Assembly: GCF_001401805.1 (NCBI RefSeq)
Contig: NZ_LKDW01000029.1
Span: 1 to 51,132 of the forward strand
Source of the DNA: Pseudoalteromonas sp. P1-25
GTDB lineage: Bacteria; Pseudomonadota; Gammaproteobacteria; Enterobacterales; Alteromonadaceae
Reading direction: 5' to 3'
Length of the DNA stretch: 51,132 bases
The notes below the pieces were generated by a model. It saw nothing but the letters and a program-made list of their open reading frames with translations. It searched no databases and was not told the DNA's origin. This document shows positions 1 through 7,870 of this stretch, piece by piece (within the stretch, counting starts at the first letter, position 1; each line of letters opens with the position of its first letter). The translations under genes and the position numbers were made by a program.

Positions 1-25
1 ACTGCTCCTGCGTTATTCTAATGAC

Positions 26-102
26 TTACATCCATGTAAGAATAAGTAAAAACCGAGTAAAGCTTCCGCGTCCTGCTCACGCCCCTTACACATCCATGTA
101 GG
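26..102. repeat. Pair of short ACATCCATGTA palindromes
   Basis: Two copies of a short self-complementary word lie about 60 bases apart: CTTACATCCATGTAAG at 26-41 and TTACACATCCATGTAGG at 86-102. Both share the core ACATCCATGTA. They sit just before the larger palindromic element and are probably part of the same intergenic repeat. No further copies were noticed in this window, so dispersal across the genome is a guess. Confidence 0.45.
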
Positions 103-140
103 CAACAAAGAGTTTATCGCCCCTAGGCAGAACCCGAAGG

Positions 141-240
141 GCAGCGCATGTTTGGCATTTATGCTGCGTTATCGCCTATTTATGTGGAATAACCACACTT
201 CATAGGCTCTGTCTTGCCTAAAAACCAAACATGCTGCTGC
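141..240. repeat. Nested palindromic intergenic element (REP/MITE-like)
   Basis: The outer arms are GCATGTTTGG at 146-155 and CCAAACATGC at 225-234; with a small bulge they extend to GCAGC at 141-145 and GCTGC near 233-240. Inside is a second hairpin: GCCTAT at 174-179 pairs with ATAGGC at 202-207, and GTGG at 184-187 pairs with CCAC at 193-196. The layout would fold into a long cruciform or RNA hairpin. There is no reading frame and no transposase. I infer a dispersed non-coding repeat; only one copy was noticed here. Confidence 0.5.
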
Positions 241-285
241 AAATTCAACCATCAAAGTTCAACACGCCCTCGAAACATAAATACT

Positions 286-314
286 AAAAACCCAAGCAAA
301 GGCTTGGGTTTTTT
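286..314. terminator. Bidirectional terminator
   Basis: CCCAAGC (291-297) pairs with GCTTGGG (302-308) across a four-base loop. An A-run lies to the left and a T-run to the right, so the hairpin can end transcription in both directions. On the minus strand it closes the lpxL/TcpQ-domain unit. Confidence 0.8.
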
Positions 315-343
315 ATAATTACGAGCTTGCTTTATCTGCGCTG

Positions 344-916
344 CTAAGTATTTAGCTTTAAACAATTGCTACGCACAAATTCAGAGGGTAGCTCAGTGAT
401 CACCGCTGCGCGCTGCCTGAAGCAAAAAAAAGTATAAACTTCATTTTCAAAGTCATCATTAATTGCACTACCAACTTGGTAAAGCGCTGAAGTAAAACTG
501 CTATCAACCCTAAAATGATCTTTTACCACATAGTCTTTACTCAAATACCAATATAATTGAATACCTTCGTTTTTAGCGTATTGGTTAAGTACGTCTTTTA
601 ACGTTGAGCCGTTTTCAAAGCGTCTGGGTGCACTGGTTCCTGTCCAGCTAGCTGGCATAGGATCAACGGTTCTACCGCGCTCTGCTAAAACACGTTCAAG
701 CGTTTGCTCCGGCTTTTTAAGTTGCAGTACAAACTTGTCGCGCTCCCTATCGGATTTAACTTGATTACGGATAGACGAATAAAAGCGAGAAAGCCCCTCG
801 GCGGCTGCGTTCTTACTCTCTTTTATATCAAACAGGGGCCCTGTACCTACTAACACGTAAACTGCTAATAAAATTAACGCAACAGCTAGTATTAAGTGCT
901 TAATCCAAAACCACAT
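344..916 (-). CDS. TcpQ-domain membrane-anchored protein
   Basis: A 190-residue protein with one N-terminal membrane segment (about residues 7-26, ILAVALILLAVYVLVG), so most of it should face the periplasm. The C-terminal half (about 95-175) resembles the TcpQ / PilL C-terminal domain: a proline-rich lead-in, then LKDVLNQYAKNEG, a tryptophan-tyrosine pair (QLYWYLSKDY) and a closing beta region. That domain is known from toxin-coregulated and type IV pilus assembly proteins, where it binds or stabilises outer-membrane components. No pilus genes lie nearby. It is 38 bases downstream of the lipid A acyltransferase on the same strand and ends at a terminator, so the two are probably co-transcribed. 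Its role is unknown. Confidence 0.7.
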   Translation of the reverse strand: MWFWIKHLILAVALILLAVYVLVGTGPLFDIKESKNAAAEGLSRFYSSIRNQVKSDRERDKFVLQLKKPEQTLERVLAERGRTVDPMPASWTGTSAPRRFENGSTLKDVLNQYAKNEGIQLYWYLSKDYVVKDHFRVDSSFTSALYQVGSAINDDFENEVYTFFCFRQRAAVITELPSEFVRSNCLKLNT

Positions 917-954
917 AACTCATGCTCATTTAGTATCATTATTTATTTATACCA

Positions 955-1884
955 CTACTTTTTATAAAAAGAAGGGGTATTTTTATCAGGGCGTGTTTTA
1001 AAGCGGCGGTGCAGCCACATATATTGCTCAGGTGCGGCATTAATTGCTTGTTCAACACGTTGATTTACGCGTATTACATCCGCTCTATCATCGCCGCTTG
1101 GGAAGTTTTCAAGCTCAGGTACAATTTCTAAATGGTATTTACCTTGCTCATCTCTGCGGCTAATTAAGCTCATTGTTTCGCAGTGCTTGCTTGCTGCAAA
1201 TAATAACGTGCCTGTGGTTGTTGCTGCATCTGGCACTGCGTAAAAAGGCACAAATTCACAGCGGTTTCGGCCGTAGTCTTGATCCGGTAGATAATAGCAA
1301 ACTTTTTTATTTTTAAGCGATTTTAACAAGCCTTTTACGTCTTTTCGTCCAATTAAATACTCGTTAGAACGAAGGCGTCCATTGGTCGTAAAGTATTCCA
1401 TGAGCGCATTATTGTGCGGGCGGTAAAACCCAAGCCCTTGGCATTTGGTGCCCATAACACGACTTGCCATTTCTAAATGCAAAATATGTGGCACTAATAG
1501 CAAAACGCCTTTACCTTGTGCCTGTACACGCTCAAAGTGCTCTAAGCCTTTGATAGAACCATAAGCTTTTTTAACGCGCCATTGCGGCCACCACCAAGCC
1601 ATGCCCGTCTCAACCATGGCAATACCGGTATTTTCCATGTTTTTAAGTACAAGCTGTTGCTGCTCGGCTTCGCTCATATCAGGAAAACACAGTTTTATAT
1701 TAACCTCGGCAATATGGCGGCGACGCTTCATAAACCTGTGTACCAAGCGCCCAAGCAACTTACCTAAGCTAAGTTGAAACTTTTGTGGTAACCACGAAAT
1801 CAAATATAAAAAGAAAACGCCAATCCAAGTTAGCCAATAGCGAGGACCTAAAAATGAGGCTTTAAAAGGAGATGAGGTGACCAC
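955..1884 (-). CDS. lpxL: LpxL/HtrB-type lipid A acyltransferase
   Basis: A late acyltransferase of lipid A synthesis that adds a secondary fatty acid to Kdo2-lipid IVA at the inner membrane. The 309 residues match the family length (E. coli LpxL 306). An N-terminal hydrophobic anchor (about 14-32) is followed by the family motif H133-x4-E138 in VPHILHLE, then RPHNNALMEYF and the LPDQDYG region typical of the lauroyl/palmitoleoyl/myristoyl acyltransferases. The start is GTG with a GAGAG ribosome site six bases upstream. Transcription likely begins in the 1885-1935 gap after the tolC terminator. LpxL, LpxM and LpxP cannot be separated by eye, so the symbol is a family-level label. Confidence 0.85.
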   Translation of the reverse strand: MVTSSPFKASFLGPRYWLTWIGVFFLYLISWLPQKFQLSLGKLLGRLVHRFMKRRRHIAEVNIKLCFPDMSEAEQQQLVLKNMENTGIAMVETGMAWWWPQWRVKKAYGSIKGLEHFERVQAQGKGVLLLVPHILHLEMASRVMGTKCQGLGFYRPHNNALMEYFTTNGRLRSNEYLIGRKDVKGLLKSLKNKKVCYYLPDQDYGRNRCEFVPFYAVPDAATTTGTLLFAASKHCETMSLISRRDEQGKYHLEIVPELENFPSGDDRADVIRVNQRVEQAINAAPEQYMWLHRRFKTRPDKNTPSFYKK

Positions 1885-1935
1885 AAAATACTCTCTAAAA
1901 TAAAAACGCTAGTTTAACGCTTCACATAATAAAAT

Positions 1936-1962
1936 ACAAAAAGCCAGCAATGGCTGGCTTTA
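1936..1962 (-). terminator. tolC terminator
   Basis: AAAGCCAGC (940-948 within the 1 kb block, that is 1940-1948) pairs with GCTGGCTTT (1953-1961) over the loop AATG. Read on the minus strand it is followed by TTTTTG, a good intrinsic terminator 20 bases after the tolC stop. Confidence 0.8.
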
Positions 1963-1981
1963 AGCGTTACTAATTAACTTA

Positions 1982-3337
1982 TTAGGCTTTTTTTAAACCT
2001 TGGTTTATGCTGCGTAAATCGGCGCTTGTTAGTGTACCAGCCGCTTGCTTTAAGCGAAGCGTAGATAACACGTAACGATAGCGCACATCAGCTAAATTAC
2101 GTTTAGCATTATATAAATTTTGTGTGCTTACAAGCACATCAACGATAGTACGGGTACCTACTTCAAAGCCCGCTTCAGTGGCTTTAAGTGCACTTTGCGC
2201 TGATACCACAGCTTGCTCTAAGGCTTTGTAAGTTGCGATGTCTGATACAACTTGGTTGTATGAAGTAATTACGGTACGCGTTACGGCGCGGTAGTTAGTT
2301 TCGTAATCTTGACTTGCAGAAACATAAAACGCACGGGCTTGTTTAGTTGCCGCAACGGTTGCGCCACCTGTGTACAGCGGTACACTCAAATTAACCGCAA
2401 CCGATGTTGAATCGGCACGTGGTTGGTCGTTAAAGCTTAAACCATTTATATTTTGATCAGTTAACGAGTCACCGTAGCTGGCATCAAGTGTTAACTTAGG
2501 GTAGTGACCCGCTTTAGCTAGCGTAATTTGATCTTTAGCAATATCAAGTGTCACTTTTGATACTTGTAAGCTGATATTGTTGTTTTCAGCGACTTTCACA
2601 AAGTCAGTCGGTTTTTTAATCGGTTTTACCGTTGAAAATGTGTCGGTGTTTAAAAAATCAAGCTTTGCATGGTATTTACCGGTGATTTCACGAAGTTGCT
2701 CGCGTGCTGTTTCAACAGCATTGCTAGCAATAATTTCTTGCGCTACTGAGTTATCATATTGTGCTTGCGCCTCATGCACGTCTGTAATCGCTGTAAGACC
2801 AACTGCGTAGCGCTGTTTTGTTTGCTCTAACTGACGTTCTATGGCGCGCTTTTCGGCTTGCACAAATTCAAGGTTATCAATGGCGCTTAATACGTTAAAA
2901 TAGCCCTCAGCCACGCGCACAATTAAGTTTTGTTTGGCGTTATCGTATTGTGCATTGGCTTGCAGTGCTTGTTTTTCTGCAATATCAAGTGTGTTCCAAG
3001 CACCTAGGTCAAATAAGGTTTGGCTTAAACTAACACCGCGAGTGAATTGGTCGGTTTCGCTATTGATTTTAACTTGGTCAGCTAAGTTACCAACGCTCTG
3101 AAAAGAGGTAGAATCGCTTTTTTCATAGCCCATGCTTACGCCAATTTGCGGCAGTAATGCACTCATTGCTAAGTCGCTTTCGTAAGATTGCGCATCAGCT
3201 TGCGCTTTTGCTTTTAAAACAGTGGGATCGTTAGCAGTAGCAATTTCAAAAACTTGCATTAAATCTTCAGCACTTGCTGTGGTTGTGCCTAATGCGCACG
3301 ACAAACTAACGAGCGCTGCAAGGATGTTTTTTTTCAT
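1982..3337 (-). CDS. tolC: TolC-family outer membrane efflux channel
   Basis: An outer-membrane channel-tunnel subunit used by tripartite drug efflux pumps and type I secretion. The 451-residue precursor has a clear signal peptide (cleavage after TASA, about residue 23) and the two duplicated OEP halves. These contain long coiled-coil helices rich in Q, A and L, and the signature V-G-L-x-(A/T)-x-x-D-V / V-G-T-R-T-I-V-D-V, present once in each half (near 180 and 398). It is divergent from nudF, the arrangement seen in E. coli and relatives. Followed by its own terminator. Confidence 0.93.
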   Translation of the reverse strand: MKKNILAALVSLSCALGTTTASAEDLMQVFEIATANDPTVLKAKAQADAQSYESDLAMSALLPQIGVSMGYEKSDSTSFQSVGNLADQVKINSETDQFTRGVSLSQTLFDLGAWNTLDIAEKQALQANAQYDNAKQNLIVRVAEGYFNVLSAIDNLEFVQAEKRAIERQLEQTKQRYAVGLTAITDVHEAQAQYDNSVAQEIIASNAVETAREQLREITGKYHAKLDFLNTDTFSTVKPIKKPTDFVKVAENNNISLQVSKVTLDIAKDQITLAKAGHYPKLTLDASYGDSLTDQNINGLSFNDQPRADSTSVAVNLSVPLYTGGATVAATKQARAFYVSASQDYETNYRAVTRTVITSYNQVVSDIATYKALEQAVVSAQSALKATEAGFEVGTRTIVDVLVSTQNLYNAKRNLADVRYRYVLSTLRLKQAAGTLTSADLRSINQGLKKA

Positions 3338-3487
3338 GTTAGGTTCAGTCCTTAGACAAATTTTGTACTAAAAGCATGGTAACGTGTTTTGACCAATAAC
3401 TAAAAAAGAAATTGGTAAAACAGTATGTTCAAATGTAACAGAATATATTAACAAACTTTAATCGTTCAAATAAGCGGGATGTATAAT

Positions 3488-4114
3488 ATGGCAGATAAAA
3501 GCCTGGTGCAATTTACACATAAAGATGTGAGCTTAAAAGCAGTTAAAAGTCTGTATAATGGCTTTTTTAAGGTGGATATGTATGAGTTTGAGCATAGCCT
3601 GTTTAATGGTGGTACATCGCAACTTATAAAGCGTGAAATATTAGAGCGGGGCGATGCAATCGCTGTTCTACCTTATGATGTAACTACGCAAAGTGTCCTT
3701 TTAATAGAGCAAATACGTATTGGTGCTATTAACAGCAAACACTCGCCCTGGCTGCTAGAATGTATTGCCGGTATGACCGATGGCAGCACCGATTATGAGA
3801 GTGTGGTAAAAAAAGAAGCCTATGAAGAGGCTGGGCTTGAGCTTACAGAACTTGAATTTATGCTTTCTTACCTTTCAAGTCCGGGTGGGACCACTGAGCG
3901 CTTACATTTATACTTAGCACGAGCAGATTTAAGCCAAGTACAAAGTGGTGTTTACGGCCTAGAAAGCGAAGGTGAAGATATTAAAACCCATATTTTAACC
4001 CTTGATGATGCGCTTTCGCGCCTCAATAACGGGGAAATAGATAACGCGGCAACGGTAATCTGTTTACAGTGGTTGGCGTTAAATCGAGAAAAAATAAGCA
4101 GTAAGTGGACATAA
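3488..4114 (+). CDS. nudF: ADP-ribose pyrophosphatase NudF
   Basis: A Nudix hydrolase that cleaves ADP-ribose and related nucleotide sugars to AMP and a sugar phosphate. I chose the ATG at 3488 (208 residues; E. coli 209) because GGGA lies eight bases upstream; an ATG at 3479 would lack a ribosome site. The Nudix box is recognisable but altered: it reads G-x5-T-x7-K-E-A-Y-E-E-A-G-L, so the first consensus Glu is Thr and the Arg is Lys. The REUxEE-type metal-binding glutamates are kept. It is the first gene of the nudF-yqiB-cpdA-yqiA-parE run, divergent from tolC as in enterobacteria. Confidence 0.92.
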   Translation: MADKSLVQFTHKDVSLKAVKSLYNGFFKVDMYEFEHSLFNGGTSQLIKREILERGDAIAVLPYDVTTQSVLLIEQIRIGAINSKHSPWLLECIAGMTDGSTDYESVVKKEAYEEAGLELTELEFMLSYLSSPGGTTERLHLYLARADLSQVQSGVYGLESEGEDIKTHILTLDDALSRLNNGEIDNAATVICLQWLALNREKISSKWT

Positions 4115-4139
4115 TTTAACTTTTTAATACGGCGGTACT

Positions 4140-4598
4140 TTGACAGCACTTTTAGCAACCCAACGATATATTCAGAGCCTCCCAAAGTACATGACACTTT
4201 GCGAGCATAATTACGTGCGTCTTTCAAAACTATTACCTAAAGAGCGTAGCGCAAATAGCGTGCGTGAAATTAAATTAGGTCATAGTGAATTTGCCATTAT
4301 CATTGACGATAGTGCTAAGTACACACTGGATATTTCTATCAAACAGCTAACAGGGATGGTTAAAGGCGTTTCTCCTTTGTATTTAACAGTCAGGCTTTAT
4401 CAAGATGCAAAAGTGGCTGAAATTATTCATCACGATTACCATCAACGGATAAAACCCTCCTATGGTTATCCAAACCCCAAAATGCACCAAAAAGATGAAA
4501 AGTATCAACTTAATGCATTTTTATATGACTGGTTAGTAGCCTGTGTAGAGCATGGCCAAGCAGTACTAAATTGGGATATAAACAATGGCTTGGTTTGA
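4140..4598 (+). CDS. yqiB: YqiB-like DUF1249 protein
   Basis: A 152-residue protein of the DUF1249 family, biochemical role unknown. It starts with TTG at 4140. I accept that start because the N-terminal stretch QRYIQSLPKYMTLCEHNY lines up with my memory of E. coli YqiB (KRYTPDFPEMMRLCEMNF); an internal ATG at 4191 would cut this off. Other conserved parts are MVKGVSPLYLTVRLYQDA, the YPNPKMHQKDEKYQLN block and a closing LYDWLVACVEHG. It lies 25 bases after nudF and overlaps cpdA by 14 bases, so translation of the two is probably coupled. Confidence 0.88.
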   Translation: MTALLATQRYIQSLPKYMTLCEHNYVRLSKLLPKERSANSVREIKLGHSEFAIIIDDSAKYTLDISIKQLTGMVKGVSPLYLTVRLYQDAKVAEIIHHDYHQRIKPSYGYPNPKMHQKDEKYQLNAFLYDWLVACVEHGQAVLNWDINNGLV

Positions 4599-5370
4599 TG
4601 AGCATTATCACTTTAATACCTCATCGCTGCGTGTTGCGCACATAACCGATAGCCATTTATTTGCCGACCCTAACGCAGAGTACTTTAACGTAAACACCGC
4701 CGCGCATTTTGCACAAGCATTAGCGCACATGGCCACGCAGTCATTAGATGCGGTTATATTTGGTGGTGATTTAACACAAGATCATAGTTTTGAATCTTAT
4801 TTATTATTTGCTGAGCTTATTAATAACGCTGATTTGACCTGTCCAGTATTTTGGGTACCAGGCAATCATGATGAGATTGTCATGCTTAATCGCATCAGTG
4901 GTGGGCAAATAGTGTCAGCTAAACGCATTCTCGCACAAGGGTTTGAGCTGTTACTCATTAATTCAAAAGGGCCTACACCTGCAGGGTGGGTATCTAGCGA
5001 GCACTTAAATGAAATCACGGAGTATTTAGCAAGTTCGCAATCGCAGCATGTGGTGTTTTGTCATCACAACCCGCTTGCTATTAATGGCTACCTAGATAAA
5101 CACATGCTCGAAAACGGCCCGCAATTATTAAACGTATTAGTGAATAGTGGCAATGTTGGCGGACTATTTCATGGCCATGTACACAATCAATACATGCAAA
5201 CTTTTAGAGGGCTGAGTATTTATGCAACCCCAGCCAGCTCGGTGCAATTTACAAAAAATAGCCCGCAATGGCACCAAGAAAACCTCGGCCCCGCTTATCG
5301 AATGTTGCATTTAACTAAACAGGACAATGCTTTAACAGTTAAAACGGATGTTGTATGGTTAAACGCGTAA
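4585..5370 (+). CDS. cpdA: 3',5'-cyclic AMP phosphodiesterase CpdA
   Basis: A calcineurin-like metallophosphoesterase that hydrolyses cAMP to AMP and so tunes CRP signalling. All five metal-binding blocks are visible in order: D22-S-H24 (HITDSHLF), GGDLTQD, GNHDE, FCHHNP and GHVHNQ. The length, 261 residues, is near the E. coli enzyme (275). It overlaps yqiB by 14 bases and the next gene, yqiA, by 16. The placement between yqiB and yqiA supports CpdA over other class III phosphodiesterases. Confidence 0.93.
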   Translation: MAWFDEHYHFNTSSLRVAHITDSHLFADPNAEYFNVNTAAHFAQALAHMATQSLDAVIFGGDLTQDHSFESYLLFAELINNADLTCPVFWVPGNHDEIVMLNRISGGQIVSAKRILAQGFELLLINSKGPTPAGWVSSEHLNEITEYLASSQSQHVVFCHHNPLAINGYLDKHMLENGPQLLNVLVNSGNVGGLFHGHVHNQYMQTFRGLSIYATPASSVQFTKNSPQWHQENLGPAYRMLHLTKQDNALTVKTDVVWLNA

Positions 5371-5924
5371 TTTATATTCATGGTTTTAATAGTTCTGAAA
5401 AATCATATAAAGCTGTGCGCTTTGGCGAGCTTATGGCAAACTATGACGTTGACTATTGTGTACCACGTTTAAATCACGAGCCCTTACAAGCTATTTTGCA
5501 GCTTGAGCATTTATTAACGCCAGATACCGCGTTACTTGGGAGCTCATTAGGTGGGTTTTATGCCACCTATTTGTCGCAGCGTTATAACCTGCGAGCAGCA
5601 CTAATAAACCCAGCAGTAGCACCGTTTAACTTATTAGCGCCGCTTATTGGCCACAATTATAATCCGTATCAAGATTATCATTATGAGTTAAATAGAAGCC
5701 ACATGGATGCATTAAAAGCATTGTATGTGCCTAAATTAACATCGCCCAAACTGCTTTATTTGTTACAGCAAACGGGAGATGAAGTGTTAAATTATCAACA
5801 CGCAGTAAATTATTTTTCACAATGCAAACAGTTAGTTGAGTTTGGTGGCGATCACAGCTTTGTAGGTTTTGAACGCACCTTAGATAGTATTGTAGAGTTT
5901 CTTAAATTACCTAAAACAAATTAG
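5355..5924 (+). CDS. yqiA: YqiA-type alpha/beta-fold esterase
   Basis: A small alpha/beta hydrolase (189 residues; E. coli YqiA about 193) of the UPF0227 group; E. coli YqiA has short-chain esterase activity. The fold begins with YIHGFNSSEKS, the nucleophile elbow is G-S-S-L-G-G, and the catalytic His is in GGDHSFVGF near the C terminus. The coding region starts inside the end of cpdA and ends 26 bases before parE, within the conserved operon. The physiological substrate is unknown. Confidence 0.9.
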   Translation: MVKRVIYIHGFNSSEKSYKAVRFGELMANYDVDYCVPRLNHEPLQAILQLEHLLTPDTALLGSSLGGFYATYLSQRYNLRAALINPAVAPFNLLAPLIGHNYNPYQDYHYELNRSHMDALKALYVPKLTSPKLLYLLQQTGDEVLNYQHAVNYFSQCKQLVEFGGDHSFVGFERTLDSIVEFLKLPKTN

Positions 5925-5950
5925 CCTAAGCGCATAAAAAGATAAAAATT

Positions 5951-7840
5951 ATGAGTCAGCAAAATTATAATGCCGAAGCCATTGAGGTTCTCAATGGATT
6001 AGAGCCGGTAAAACGCCGCCCAGGTATGTACACCGATACGGTACGTCCGAATCATTTAGGCCAAGAAGTTATTGATAACAGTGTCGATGAGGCCATGGCG
6101 GGGCATGCCACTAAAATTGATGTGATTTTACACGAAGATAACTCACTTGAAGTTATAGACGATGGCCGAGGTATGCCGATAGATATTCACCCAGAAGAAG
6201 GCATTCCGGGGGTGGAGCTGATTTTTACCAAGCTACATGCAGGTGGTAAATTCTCAAATAAAAACTACCAGTTTTCGGGCGGTTTACATGGCGTAGGTAT
6301 TTCGGTTGTAAATGCGTTATCTACACGTGTAGAGGTTACCGTAAGGCGCGATGCACAACAGTACAGAATGGCCTTTGAAAACGGTGATAAAGTTGAAGAC
6401 TTAAATGTCATAGGCACCGTGGGTAAGCGCAATACGGGTACAACGGTTCGATTTTGGCCTGATGCGAGTTACTTCGACTCAGCTAACTTTTCTATTACTA
6501 AATTAAACCATTTATTAAAAGCAAAAGCGGTTTTATGCCCAGGTTTGCGCATTAAGTTTGTCAATAAACAAACAAAAGAAACGCAAGAATGGTTTTACGA
6601 AACAGGCTTAAAAGATTATTTAATTGAGGCTGTTAAAGGCTTTGAAGTACTGCCAAAAGACCCATTTGTAGGTGAGTTTTCAAGCTCGATTGAAGGAGCC
6701 GATTGGGCTGTTGTATGGCAGCCTGAAGGCGGCGAGTCGATTGCCGAGAGCTATGTAAACCTAATTCCTACCGCACAAGGTGGTACTCACGTAAATGGTT
6801 TGCGACAAGGCTTACTTGAAGCAATGCGCGAATTTTGTGAATTTAGAAACTTATTACCGCGTGGCGTAAAGCTTACCCCTGATGACATATGGGAGCGCTG
6901 TAGCTATGTGTTATCGGTAAAAATGCAAGACCCACAATTTGCTGGCCAAACCAAAGAAAAGCTTTCTTCTCGCTCATGTGCAGCGTTTGTAGCTGGCGTG
7001 GTTAAGGATTCTTTTAGCCTATGGTTAAACGAGCACACAGATACCGCTGAACTGCTTGCCGAATTGTGTATTTCAAATGCACAGCGTCGTTTACGTGCAG
7101 CAAAAAAAGTGGTGCGTAAACGCGTTACCTCAGGCCCTGCACTGCCTGGTAAGTTGACAGACTGTAGTGCAGCCGATAACGACCGTACCGAACTATTTTT
7201 GGTAGAGGGGGACTCAGCTGGCGGCTCGGCTAAGCAGGCTCGCGATCGTGAGTTTCAGGCAATAATGCCGCTGCGTGGTAAAATCTTGAATACGTGGGAA
7301 GTAGAGTCAGGGCAAATATTAGCCTCGCAAGAGGTGCACGATATTTCGGTGGCGCTGGGTATTGACCCAGACTCAAGTGATTTAACCGGCCTGCGTTATA
7401 ATAAAATTTGTATATTGGCCGATGCTGACTCTGATGGTTTGCACATTGCTACTTTATTGTGTGCATTGTTCGTACGTCACTTTCCGCAGCTGGTTAAAGC
7501 AGGGCATGTTTATGTAGCGATGCCTCCGCTGTTTAGAATCGATATTGGTAAAGAGGTTTATTACGCCCTCGATGAAGACGAAAAAACAGGTATTTTAGCC
7601 CGCATAGAGGCTGAGAAAAAACGCGGCAAGGTTAATGTGCAACGATTTAAAGGGCTGGGCGAAATGAACCCGCTACAGCTGCGCGAAACCACAATGGATC
7701 CAAACACGCGCCGCTTAGTGCAACTTACACTTGATGAAGAAGAGCAAACATTAGAAATGATGGATATGCTACTTGCTAAAAAACGCTCATCAGACAGACG
7801 CCAGTGGCTAGAAGATCATGGTAATAAAGCACAAGTTTAA
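5951..7840 (+). CDS. parE: Topoisomerase IV subunit B
   Basis: The ATPase subunit of topoisomerase IV, which unlinks sister chromosomes with ParC. It has 629 residues (E. coli 630). The GHKL ATPase domain shows DNSVDEAMAGHA, DDGRGMP and the GGLHGVGISVVNALS lid; the transducer region follows. The TOPRIM domain has the EGDSAGGSAKQ and DADSDG acidic motifs, and the end holds QRFKGLGEMNP. This is ParE rather than GyrB because it lacks the GyrB insertion and sits in the yqiA-parE-parC neighbourhood. The ribosome site is weak (AAAAAGATAAAAATT). Confidence 0.96.
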   Translation: MSQQNYNAEAIEVLNGLEPVKRRPGMYTDTVRPNHLGQEVIDNSVDEAMAGHATKIDVILHEDNSLEVIDDGRGMPIDIHPEEGIPGVELIFTKLHAGGKFSNKNYQFSGGLHGVGISVVNALSTRVEVTVRRDAQQYRMAFENGDKVEDLNVIGTVGKRNTGTTVRFWPDASYFDSANFSITKLNHLLKAKAVLCPGLRIKFVNKQTKETQEWFYETGLKDYLIEAVKGFEVLPKDPFVGEFSSSIEGADWAVVWQPEGGESIAESYVNLIPTAQGGTHVNGLRQGLLEAMREFCEFRNLLPRGVKLTPDDIWERCSYVLSVKMQDPQFAGQTKEKLSSRSCAAFVAGVVKDSFSLWLNEHTDTAELLAELCISNAQRRLRAAKKVVRKRVTSGPALPGKLTDCSAADNDRTELFLVEGDSAGGSAKQARDREFQAIMPLRGKILNTWEVESGQILASQEVHDISVALGIDPDSSDLTGLRYNKICILADADSDGLHIATLLCALFVRHFPQLVKAGHVYVAMPPLFRIDIGKEVYYALDEDEKTGILARIEAEKKRGKVNVQRFKGLGEMNPLQLRETTMDPNTRRLVQLTLDEEEQTLEMMDMLLAKKRSSDRRQWLEDHGNKAQV

Positions 7841-7870
7841 TAGGCTTGTGTTTAACACTTGGAGAGGCAA

